Shown here: positions 1-7,966 of the stretch, one piece after another
Position numbering within the stretch: the stretch's first letter is position 1
Layout of the letters: each line of letters begins with the position of its first letter
From: Pseudomonas cichorii
GTDB taxonomy: Bacteria; Pseudomonadota; Gammaproteobacteria; Pseudomonadales; Pseudomonadaceae
DNA: 64,000 nucleotides
Direction of reading: 5' to 3'
NCBI RefSeq assembly: GCF_015471405.1
Contig: NZ_BLVZ01000005.1
Span: 310,001-374,000 of the forward strand
The notes under the pieces: model-generated
The model's database searches: none
The model's input: the letters and a program-made list of their open reading frames with translations, nothing else
Told to the model about the DNA's origin: nothing
Program-made: the position numbers and the translations under genes

Positions 1-805
1 ACAGGTCGCGCACCACCGACATATCGAGAATAGTCAGCACCATTGCCTTTTGTTCACAAGGCAATGGTGCGCAAGACAGCGCCACAGGCAACTGGCCGCC
101 CTCGACAGTGCGCAGGACAGCATCATGCACACGGTAAGTGTCAGCCTGGCGATAGTGCTTGTAGAAGTCAGACTCCTGCCAGCTCTCGACCCCAGGTTCC
201 AACACATAATCCAGCACGCTGGTCCCGCACAGTTGCTCGACAGTGGCATTGAGCAAACGGCAGATGGCCGGGTTGGCGAAACTGATAATGCCGCACTCAT
301 CGATCACCACAATGCCTTCAGCCACATTGGCCAGTACCGATGCATTGAACGCTCTTGCGCTCTCCAGCTCCAGAGTGAGCTTTTGCAAGGCACGACGATT
401 GCGCTGCTGCTCCAGCAAGGCCTGAACCTTGGGCTTCAGCACGTTCGGGTCAAAGGGTTTGAACAGATAATCGACGGCACCGCTCGCATAGCCCTTGTGG
501 ACTGAAGCCGGGCTCTGCTCGTTGGCAGTAAGGAAGATGATCGGGGTCAGGCGCGTCCTCTGGCTGCCACGCATCAAACGTGCAACTTCGAATCCATCCA
601 TGTCAGGCATCTGCACATCCAGCAGAACCAGATCCACCTCCTGCTCAAGAAGCACCGTCAGCGCTTCGACTCCTGAACTGGCCGTGACAATGCGCCAGTC
701 CGTGCGCTGCAGGACTGCGCACATCGTCACCAGGTTTTCAGGGTAGTCATCAACAACCAGAAGAACCGAAGAGCCATCATTGGGCTTGGATTGCACGCAT
801 TCCAT
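1..805 (-). CDS. Response regulator with receiver and PAS domains (3' end outside window)
   Basis: The 268 codons visible begin at ATG 805 and run off the left edge. The N-terminal ~125 residues are a CheY-like receiver: an acidic pair in VVDDYPEN, the phospho-acceptor Asp in LLDVQMPDMDG, Thr in IIFLTAN and Lys in LFKPFDP. A coiled linker (residues ~125-145) follows, then a PAS sensor domain (NVAEGIVVIDECGIISFANP onward). In pseudomonads this receiver-PAS layout usually continues into an output module such as GGDEF/EAL or histidine kinase, but the output lies outside the window and cannot be named. Upstream purine-rich GAGAAG is a weak ribosome site. It is transcribed divergently from the alginate lyase gene. 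Confidence 0.85.
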   Translation of the reverse strand, partial: MECVQSKPNDGSSVLLVVDDYPENLVTMCAVLQRTDWRIVTASSGVEALTVLLEQEVDLVLLDVQMPDMDGFEVARLMRGSQRTRLTPIIFLTANEQSPASVHKGYASGAVDYLFKPFDPNVLKPKVQALLEQQRNRRALQKLTLELESARAFNASVLANVAEGIVVIDECGIISFANPAICRLLNATVEQLCGTSVLDYVLEPGVESWQESDFYKHYRQADTYRVHDAVLRTVEGGQLPVALSCAPLPCEQKAMVLTILDMSVVRDL

Positions 806-1114
806 GCTGCTTCTCTACTTGTGTGGGAGACGCCTGTTACAAAAAACCGTATCCAATCTGTATCAACTTTAGTCGCTCCTGAAAAAAGCAGCAGCAAGGC
901 AGCTCATTGCCACCACAAAAGTTCCACATAACCGACTAACGGTATATTCCTACAGGCCATATAAATTCTGTCCTACAAGAAAAGTGACAGCACTTTGACG
1001 TCATTAGTTCGATCTCCAAGCATTAACAAATGCGCTTTCAAATCGTATAAGAACTGCCCGAACCCTCTGAATAGAGACTTCCGACAGTCGCATGAATATT
1101 TCTGGAAGCACAAA
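806..1114. other. Intergenic region between divergent regulator and alginate lyase genes
   Basis: About 310 bases that are more AT-rich than the flanking genes, presumably holding the two divergent promoters. An open frame extends upstream of the lyase start to 995, but its 40 extra residues look neither like the lyase family nor like a signal peptide, so I treat it as non-coding. I see no convincing -35/-10 pair, operator or RNA here. Confidence 0.4.
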
Positions 1115-1786
1115 ATGATAGATCTTGGATCCTGGAACCTCAGCATTCCGGTGGGCTCACCCCCCAAAACCATCGAAACCTCGCAACTGCGCCAAGGCTA
1201 TGACGGCAAGTATTTCGAGTCGCACTCGGAATACATTTTCTTCTGGTCGCCCGTCACCGGGTCGCGCACCGAAAATGCCAAATACCCACGCAGCGAGCTG
1301 CGCGAGACGTGGTCTGACGGCACGTTGCACAACTGGCTGTATCCCGAAGCGGACAATTTTCTGAATGCGACCCTGGAGGTCAATCAGGTGCCGTCATCCG
1401 GCAAGATCGTGATTGGCCAGATACACGCCTACGACAGCACCGAGCCGATGCTGAAGGTCGAGTATCAGTACAAGACCAAAACCCAGACCGGCAATATCGT
1501 GGTGAAAGTTCGCAAACGCTTCGATGATGACGAAAGCAAAGTCATCAAGATTGCCGAAGGTGTTCCACTCAATGAGAAATTCAAATACATCATCCACCTG
1601 AGCCCCGGTGGTGAATTGAGTGTCAGTGCAAGAGATGTGAACTGGAGCACATCCATCAGCTCTTCCTGGAGTACAAAACCACTGTATTTCAAGGCTGGCG
1701 TATATACCCAGGACAACTCCGGCTACAGCACTGAAGGCGGAAAAGCCACGTTTTATAATCTGGATATCGATCACAACAAGATCTGA
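1115..1786 (+). CDS. PL7-family alginate (polysaccharide) lyase
   Basis: A 223-residue single-domain polysaccharide lyase family 7 protein, predicted to cut alginate-type polyuronates by beta-elimination. The three family signature blocks are visible: RSELRE (residues ~58-63), QIHAYD (~100) and YFKAGVYTQ near the C-terminus, which together form the catalytic groove with Arg, Gln/His and Tyr. The start at 1115 is preferred over an in-frame ATG at 995 because GGAAG lies six bases upstream and the family begins at about this point (MIDLGSWNLSIPVGSPP). No signal peptide is visible from either start, so the enzyme would be cytoplasmic unless exported by another route. It is a stand-alone gene closed by a shared terminator. 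Function by family is firm; substrate preference (M- or G-rich blocks) is not readable. Confidence 0.88.
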   Translation: MIDLGSWNLSIPVGSPPKTIETSQLRQGYDGKYFESHSEYIFFWSPVTGSRTENAKYPRSELRETWSDGTLHNWLYPEADNFLNATLEVNQVPSSGKIVIGQIHAYDSTEPMLKVEYQYKTKTQTGNIVVKVRKRFDDDESKVIKIAEGVPLNEKFKYIIHLSPGGELSVSARDVNWSTSISSSWSTKPLYFKAGVYTQDNSGYSTEGGKATFYNLDIDHNKI

Positions 1787-1805
1787 TATGTACACCGCCT
1801 AAAAG

Positions 1806-1838
1806 AAAAGGCCCGCACTCAATGGGCGGGCCTCTTTC
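1806..1838. terminator. Bidirectional intrinsic terminator
   Basis: A GGCCCGC/GCGGGCC stem (1810-1816 with 1826-1832) is flanked by A-rich sequence on the left and TCTTT on the right. It sits between the convergent alginate lyase and putP genes and can serve both. Confidence 0.8.
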
Positions 1839-1855
1839 ATTTCAGGACAAACCGA

Positions 1856-3343
1856 TCAACGGGCAGCCTTGAACTCTTTCTCGGCAGCGATGAAACGCTC
1901 TTGCATCGAAGTCGACGGGCCTTTGCCAATCAGACTGAAGAGCACAATCGCGAGGCTGGCGAAGATAAAGCCCGGAACGATTTCATATAGCCCGATGGTG
2001 CTGAACTGCTTCCAGAGCACCACGGTTACTGCACCGACGACCACGCCAGCCAGCGCGCCATTGCGGGTCATGCCTTTCCACATCACCGAAATCAGCACCA
2101 CCGGCCCGAATGCCGCGCCGAACCCGGCCCAGGCGTAGCTCACCAGACCCAATACGCGGTTTTCAGGGTTGGCGGCCAGCAGGATGGCAATCACAGCAAC
2201 CAGCAGTACCATCGCCCGGCCGACCCAGACCAGCTCAAGCTGCGAAGCGTTCTTGCGCAGATACGCCTTGTAGAAGTCCTCGGTCAGGGCACTGGAGCAC
2301 ACCAGCAACTGGCAGCTCAGGGTGCTCATCACAGCCGCAAGAATCGCGGACAGCAGCACACCGGCAATCCATGGGTTGAACAGCAGCTTCGCCAGCTCGA
2401 TGAATACCCGCTCCGGGTTCTCGGTCACAGGCCCGGCCACATCCGGGTTCGCCGCGAAGTAAGCGATACCGAAGAAACCCACCGCAACCGCACCGGCCAG
2501 ACACAGGATCATCCAGGTCATGGAGATACGACGGGCACTGGCAATCGACTTGACCGAATCCGCCGCCATGAAGCGCGCCAGGATATGCGGCTGGCCGAAG
2601 TAGCCCAGGCCCCAGGCCAGCAGTGAAACGACACCGATGAAGGTGGTGTTCTTGAACATGTCGAAGCTGGTCGGGTTCTGGGCTTCGATGGCCAGGAACG
2701 TGGTGTCGATGCCGCCGGTCGCCAGCAGGGCGATGATCGGCGTGAGAATCAGCGCGAAGATCATCAGCGTGGCCTGAACCGTATCCGTCCAGCTCACCGC
2801 CAGGAAACCACCCACGAAGGTGTAGACGATGGTTGCTGCCGCGCCCGCCCACAACGATGTGGCGTAGGACATGCCGAAAGTGCTCTCGAACAGACGCGCG
2901 CCCGCCACGATGCCCGAAGCGCAATAGATGGTGAAGAACACCAGAATCACGATGGCCGAGATGATACGCAGCACGCCGCTGTTGTCTTCGAAACGGCTGC
3001 TGAAGTAATCCGGAAGGGTCAACGCATCACCGTTGTGCTCGGTCTGCACACGCAGACGACCGGCCACGAACAGCCAGTTCAGGTAAGCACCGGCTATCAG
3101 GCCGATGGCGATCCAGCTTTCCGACAGGCCGGACATGTAGATGGCACCGGGCAAGCCCATCAGCAGCCAGCCGCTCATGTCCGAAGCACCCGCCGAGAGG
3201 GCGGTCACCACGCTGCCGAGGCTGCGTCCGCCAAGGATGTAATCGGAGAGGTTGTTGGTGGAGCGATAGGCCATGAGGCCGATCAGCACCATAGCAGCGA
3301 TATAGATCACGAAGGTGATCAGGGTAGGGTTGTTGAAGCTCAT
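1856..3343 (-). CDS. putP: Sodium/proline symporter PutP
   Basis: A 495-residue integral membrane protein of the solute:sodium symporter family with about 13 hydrophobic segments, matching PutP length. The start MSFNNPTLITFVIYIAAMVL leads into the first membrane helix, and the segment with ILGGRSLGSVVTALSAGASDMSGW holds the conserved Na+/proline-binding region of TM2. It imports proline with Na+ for use as carbon and nitrogen source by PutA, encoded divergently. An AAGGCAG motif precedes the ATG. Expression is expected to be repressed by PutA through the GTTGCA sites in the shared 455-base control region. Confidence 0.95.
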   Translation of the reverse strand: MSFNNPTLITFVIYIAAMVLIGLMAYRSTNNLSDYILGGRSLGSVVTALSAGASDMSGWLLMGLPGAIYMSGLSESWIAIGLIAGAYLNWLFVAGRLRVQTEHNGDALTLPDYFSSRFEDNSGVLRIISAIVILVFFTIYCASGIVAGARLFESTFGMSYATSLWAGAAATIVYTFVGGFLAVSWTDTVQATLMIFALILTPIIALLATGGIDTTFLAIEAQNPTSFDMFKNTTFIGVVSLLAWGLGYFGQPHILARFMAADSVKSIASARRISMTWMILCLAGAVAVGFFGIAYFAANPDVAGPVTENPERVFIELAKLLFNPWIAGVLLSAILAAVMSTLSCQLLVCSSALTEDFYKAYLRKNASQLELVWVGRAMVLLVAVIAILLAANPENRVLGLVSYAWAGFGAAFGPVVLISVMWKGMTRNGALAGVVVGAVTVVLWKQFSTIGLYEIVPGFIFASLAIVLFSLIGKGPSTSMQERFIAAEKEFKAAR

Positions 3344-3486
3344 GAGTTCTGCCTTGGCATTGTTTTTATCAAACGCCCGATACTCAGGGGAAGTCGGTTA
3401 CCGAACCTGTTATCCATGCCTGTGTATCCGACGCAGCGCTGGCTGAGATTTCCGCAAGGAAGCAGCCACTGAACGACTCGCTAACG

Positions 3487-3725
3487 GTTGCACCGTGGCT
3501 GCGAATCCTATTAGACAAACTGAAAAAGGTGCAACCAAATTAAACGAATCAGTTGCACCTTCTGCAAAATGATCATTGCACTGTGATTTCCGCCCCATTT
3601 TGAAGCGGCAAATGACGCTTACGCAAAAGAAAACGCACCAGAATCACTCATTTGTCCCGTATAGCGGGGCCTCAAGAGAAATAGCCTTGAAATATTCCGC
3701 AAAAAACAGGTTGCACCCGGTTGCA
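3487..3725. promoter_or_regulatory. Cluster of five PutA operator motifs (GTTGCA) between putP and putA
   Basis: The 455-base putP-putA intergenic region holds GTTGCA at 3487-3492, 3552-3557, 3710-3715 and 3720-3725, and its complement TGCAAC at 3530-3535. Four sit in an extended GGTTGCACC or GGTGCAACC context, and the last two form a direct repeat with 10-base spacing, about one helical turn. GTTGCA is the known core recognised by the ribbon-helix-helix domain of E. coli PutA. This supports autorepression of both genes, relieved when PutA binds proline and moves to the membrane. The rest of the intergenic stretch holds the promoters; I cannot place them firmly. Confidence 0.75.
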
Positions 3726-3798
3726 CCTTTACCAGAGCAAAGCTAACCTGCGCCAAAGCCGAAGCCACGCACTAGAGTGGCGACAATGAGGACAAGAC

Positions 3799-6700
3799 AT
3801 GGCCACCACCACTCTGGGCGTCAAGCTTGACGACCTGACCCGCGAGCGATTGAAAGCAGCCGCGCAATCCATCGACCGTACGCCGCACTGGTTGATCAAG
3901 CAGGCAATCTTCAATTACCTGGAAAAGCTGGAGAGTGGTGCAACCCTGCAGGAACTCAATGGCCAGGGCAGCAAGGACGGCGATGAAAGCGGCGAGTTGC
4001 CGGCCGACACGAGCTATCAGAGTTTCCTGGAGTTTGCCGAAAGCATCCTGCCGCAATCGGTGCTGCGCGCCGCCATTACCGCCGCCTACCGTCGCCCCGA
4101 GCAGGAAGTGGTCCCCATGCTGCTGGAGCAGGCCCGCCTGCCCGCACCCATGGCCGAAGCCACCCACAAGCTGGCGGCCTCCATTGCCGAAAAACTGCGC
4201 AACCAGAAGAGCGCGAGCGGTCGCGCCGGAATCGTTCAAGGGCTGCTGCAAGAGTTCTCGCTCTCTTCCCAGGAAGGCGTGGCATTGATGTGTCTGGCCG
4301 AAGCATTGCTGCGCATCCCGGACAAAGGCACTCGCGATGCATTGATCCGCGACAAGATCAGCAACGGCAACTGGCAGCCGCATCTGGGCAACAGCCCGTC
4401 GCTGTTCGTCAACGCCGCGACCTGGGGCCTGTTGCTGACCGGCAAACTGGTTTCCACCCATAACGAAACAGGCCTCTCCTCCTCCCTGAGCCGCATCATC
4501 GGCAAGAGCGGCGAGCCCATGATCCGCAAGGGCGTGGACATGGCCATGCGTTTGATGGGCGAGCAGTTCGTGACTGGCGAAACCATTGGCGAAGCCCTCG
4601 CCAACGCCAGTCGCTTTGAGGCCAAAGGCTTTCGCTACTCCTATGACATGCTGGGTGAGGCAGCGCTTACCGAGCATGATGCGCAGAAGTACCTGGCCTC
4701 CTACGAGCAGGCCATACATTCCATCGGCAAGGCTTCTCACGGCCGCGGCATTTATGAAGGCCCGGGTATTTCCATCAAGCTGTCGGCGTTGCACCCTCGC
4801 TACAGCCGCGCTCAATACGAGCGCGTGATGGAAGAACTGTATCCGCGCCTGCTGTCGCTGACCCTGCTGGCCAAGCAATACGACATCGGCCTGAATATCG
4901 ATGCTGAGGAAGCCGACCGCCTTGAGCTGTCGCTGGACTTGCTTGAACGTCTTTGCTTCGAGCCGCAACTGACTGGCTGGAACGGTATCGGCTTTGTCAT
5001 TCAGGCGTACCAGAAACGCTGCCCGTACGTGATCGATTACGTGATCGACCTGGCCCGTCGCAGCCGCCATCGCCTGATGATCCGTCTGGTAAAAGGCGCG
5101 TACTGGGACAGCGAAATCAAACGCGCCCAGGTCGAAGGCCTGGAAGGCTATCCGGTCTATACCCGCAAGGTTTATACCGACGTTTCCTACATCGCCTGTG
5201 CCCGCAAGTTGCTGGCAGCACCGGAAGTCATCTATCCACAGTTCGCGACCCACAACGCCCATACACTGGCAGCCATTTATCACATCGCCGGTCAGAACTA
5301 TTACCCCGGCCAGTACGAATTCCAGTGCCTCCATGGCATGGGCGAACCGCTTTACGAACAGGTGGTGGGCAAGGTTGCCGATGGCAAGCTGAACCGTCCG
5401 TGCCGTGTGTATGCGCCGGTCGGCACCCATGAAACGTTGCTGGCGTATCTGGTACGGCGCCTGCTGGAAAACGGCGCAAATACCTCGTTCGTCAACCGCA
5501 TCGCCGACCAGTCGGTCTCGATTCAGGAACTGGTGGCCGACCCGGTCAGCAGCATCGAACGCATGGCGACCCAGGAAGGCAGCTTCGGCCTGCCGCACCC
5601 GCGCATTCCATTGCCGCGCGACCTGTATGGCCCGGAGCGTCCCAACTCCAGCGGCATCGACATGGCCAACGAACATCGTCTGGCCTCGCTGTCGTCGGCA
5701 TTGCTGGCGACCGCACACAACGACTGGAAAGCCGCGCCGCTGCTGGGCTGCCCGGCAAGCGAAGGCACCGCTCAGCCAACCCTGAACCCGTCCGACCAGA
5801 GAGACGTGGTAGGCCATGTCCAGGAAGCCTCTCTGGAAGATGTCGATAACGCCATCCAGTGCGCGCTGATTTCAGGCCCTATCTGGCAAGCCACACCGCC
5901 AGCCGAGCGTGCCGCCATTCTTGAGCGCGCCGCCGACCTGATGGAAAACGAGATCCAGCCTTTGATGGGCCTGCTGGTCCGCGAAGCAGGCAAGACCTTC
6001 GCCAATGCCATTGCCGAAGTTCGCGAAGCCGTGGATTTCCTGCGCTACTACGCCGTTCAGGCCCGCAACAATTTCAGCAACGACACGCATCGCCCGCTCG
6101 GGCCGGTGGTCTGTATCAGCCCGTGGAACTTCCCGCTGGCGATTTTCAGCGGTCAGGTCGCAGCGGCATTGGCCGCTGGCAACCCGGTGCTGGCCAAACC
6201 TGCCGAACAGACCCCGCTGATCGCGGCCCAGGCCGTGCGCCTGTTGCTTGAAGCCGGTATCCCGGAAGGCGTGCTGCAACTGCTGCCCGGACGCGGTGAA
6301 ACCGTCGGTGCCCGACTGGTGGGCGACGAGCGCGTCAAAGGCGTGATGTTCACCGGTTCCACCGAAGTGGCGCGCCTGCTGCAACGTAACATTGCCGGGC
6401 GTCTCGATGCTCAGGGCCGGCCGATTCCGCTGATCGCCGAAACCGGTGGCCAGAACGCCATGATCGTCGACTCGTCGGCACTGACCGAACAGGTGGTGAT
6501 CGATATCCTTTCCTCGGCCTTCGACAGCGCCGGCCAACGCTGCTCTGCACTGCGCGTGCTGTGCCTGCAGGAAGACTCCGCCGACCGCGTGATCGAAATG
6601 CTCAAGGGAGCCATGGCTGAAAACCGCCTGGGCAACCCGGAACATCTGTCCGTGGATATCGGACCGGTGATCGATGCAGAGGCCAAGGCCGGAATCGAAA

Positions 6701-7752
6701 AACACATTCAGGGCATGCGCGACAAAGGCCGCACGGTCTATCAGGTGGCAATCGCCAACAGCGCGGACCTCAAGCGCGGCACCTACGTGATGCCGACGCT
6801 GATCGAACTGGAAAGCTTCGACGAACTGCAACGGGAAATCTTCGGGCCGGTGCTGCACGTGGTTCGCTACAAGCGCAAGGAACTGGACCAGCTTATCGAC
6901 CAGATCAATGCCACCGGTTACGGCCTGACACTGGGCGTCCACACGCGCATCGACGAAACGATTGCCAAGGTCATCGATAACGTCAATGCGGGTAACGTCT
7001 ACGTCAACCGCAACATTGTCGGTGCCGTGGTCGGCGTACAACCCTTCGGTGGCGAAGGCCTGTCGGGCACCGGACCGAAAGCGGGCGGGCCGCTGTATCT
7101 GTATCGCCTGTTGTCGACCCGTCCACAGGACGCCATCGAACAATCCTTTGACCGTGGCGACAAGCTGATCGCCCCCGATACTCGTCTGCAGGAAGCACTG
7201 GGCAAACCCTTACAAGCCTTGAAAGCCTGGGCCGCCAGCAATCAGCAGTCCGCACTGGATGAGCTGTGCAGCCAGTTTGCCGAGCAATCGCAAAGCGGCA
7301 TTACCCGCCTGCTGACCGGGCCGACCGGTGAACGCAACAGCTACAGCATCCTGCCGCGTGAACACGTGCTGTGCCTGGCCGATGACGAAACCGACCTGCT
7401 GACGCAACTGGCTGCGGTTCTGGCCGTCGGCAGCACCGCCATCTGGCCGGAAACCACGACCAGCAAGCCTCTGCGCAATCGCCTGCCCAAAGAGGTTCAG
7501 GCCCGCATCAAGCTGGTTGCGGACTGGAGCAAGGATGACGTGCTGATCGACGCCGTTCTGCACCATGGCGATTCGGACCAGTTGCGTGCCATTTGCGAGC
7601 AGGTAGCCCAGCGCTCCGGCGCGATCCTCGGCGTCAACGGCCTGTCACACGGCGAAACCAACGTTGCCCTGGAGCGACTGGTGATCGAACGCGCCTTGAG
7701 CGTGAACACCGCCGCAGCGGGAGGTAATGCGAGCCTGATGACGATAGGTTGA
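3799..7752 (+). CDS. putA: Trifunctional proline dehydrogenase / P5C dehydrogenase / repressor PutA
   Basis: A 1317-residue protein that oxidises proline to glutamate in two steps and represses its own regulon. Residues ~1-47 are a ribbon-helix-helix DNA-binding domain (TTLGVKLDDLTRERLKAAAQ). The FAD-dependent proline dehydrogenase barrel follows (roughly 260-560, including YEGPGISIKLSALHPRY and RLVKGAYWDSE). The NAD-dependent aldehyde dehydrogenase domain (about 640-1110) shows ETGGQNAMIV with the general-base Glu and SAGQRCSALRVL with the catalytic Cys. The C-terminal ~200 residues are the extra ALDH-like domain of long PutA proteins. AGGA lies eight bases upstream of the ATG at 3799. It is transcribed divergently from putP, and a repeat-rich hairpin follows the stop. 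Confidence 0.97.
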   Translation: MATTTLGVKLDDLTRERLKAAAQSIDRTPHWLIKQAIFNYLEKLESGATLQELNGQGSKDGDESGELPADTSYQSFLEFAESILPQSVLRAAITAAYRRPEQEVVPMLLEQARLPAPMAEATHKLAASIAEKLRNQKSASGRAGIVQGLLQEFSLSSQEGVALMCLAEALLRIPDKGTRDALIRDKISNGNWQPHLGNSPSLFVNAATWGLLLTGKLVSTHNETGLSSSLSRIIGKSGEPMIRKGVDMAMRLMGEQFVTGETIGEALANASRFEAKGFRYSYDMLGEAALTEHDAQKYLASYEQAIHSIGKASHGRGIYEGPGISIKLSALHPRYSRAQYERVMEELYPRLLSLTLLAKQYDIGLNIDAEEADRLELSLDLLERLCFEPQLTGWNGIGFVIQAYQKRCPYVIDYVIDLARRSRHRLMIRLVKGAYWDSEIKRAQVEGLEGYPVYTRKVYTDVSYIACARKLLAAPEVIYPQFATHNAHTLAAIYHIAGQNYYPGQYEFQCLHGMGEPLYEQVVGKVADGKLNRPCRVYAPVGTHETLLAYLVRRLLENGANTSFVNRIADQSVSIQELVADPVSSIERMATQEGSFGLPHPRIPLPRDLYGPERPNSSGIDMANEHRLASLSSALLATAHNDWKAAPLLGCPASEGTAQPTLNPSDQRDVVGHVQEASLEDVDNAIQCALISGPIWQATPPAERAAILERAADLMENEIQPLMGLLVREAGKTFANAIAEVREAVDFLRYYAVQARNNFSNDTHRPLGPVVCISPWNFPLAIFSGQVAAALAAGNPVLAKPAEQTPLIAAQAVRLLLEAGIPEGVLQLLPGRGETVGARLVGDERVKGVMFTGSTEVARLLQRNIAGRLDAQGRPIPLIAETGGQNAMIVDSSALTEQVVIDILSSAFDSAGQRCSALRVLCLQEDSADRVIEMLKGAMAENRLGNPEHLSVDIGPVIDAEAKAGIEKHIQGMRDKGRTVYQVAIANSADLKRGTYVMPTLIELESFDELQREIFGPVLHVVRYKRKELDQLIDQINATGYGLTLGVHTRIDETIAKVIDNVNAGNVYVNRNIVGAVVGVQPFGGEGLSGTGPKAGGPLYLYRLLSTRPQDAIEQSFDRGDKLIAPDTRLQEALGKPLQALKAWAASNQQSALDELCSQFAEQSQSGITRLLTGPTGERNSYSILPREHVLCLADDETDLLTQLAAVLAVGSTAIWPETTTSKPLRNRLPKEVQARIKLVADWSKDDVLIDAVLHHGDSDQLRAICEQVAQRSGAILGVNGLSHGETNVALERLVIERALSVNTAAAGGNASLMTIG

Positions 7753-7754
7753 GG

Positions 7755-7866
7755 AAAGCTGCAAGTTTTAAGCGGCAAGCTACAAGTTAAAAGCTTCAAG
7801 CTTCAGGCTTCAGGCTTTTAACTTGTAGCTTGTAGCTTGTAGCTTGTAGCTTTCCGCTTGCCGCTT
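7755..7866. repeat. Hairpin-forming TTGTAGC heptad repeat, locus 1 (4 tandem copies)
   Basis: Immediately after putA, copies of AAGCGGCAAGC / AAGCTACAAG on the left are complementary to TTTAACTTGTAGC and GCTTGCCGCTTG on the right, so the transcript can fold into a long imperfect stem. The right arm holds four perfect tandem TTGTAGC units at 7823-7850. The same family occurs at 46334-46468, 47917-48010 and 63786-63858. It may act as a 3' stabiliser or terminator of putA mRNA; no U-run follows. Confidence 0.75.
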
Positions 7867-7966
7867 GCGCCCAATCGCTCCCCTACCATCACCCTTATCA
7901 ATCATGCTGGGCAGCACCCCATCCCCGGCCTAGACTCTGCCCACTACAAGACAAAGGGTGAAGGTC

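Noticed and set aside
3772..5817. A 681-codon open frame antisense to putA
   Set aside because: No domain, no ribosome site, and it is fully covered by the conserved proline dehydrogenase region of putA.
7755..7866. CRISPR array
   Set aside because: The units are 7 bases in direct tandem without spacers and the arms are complementary, so this is a hairpin repeat, not CRISPR.
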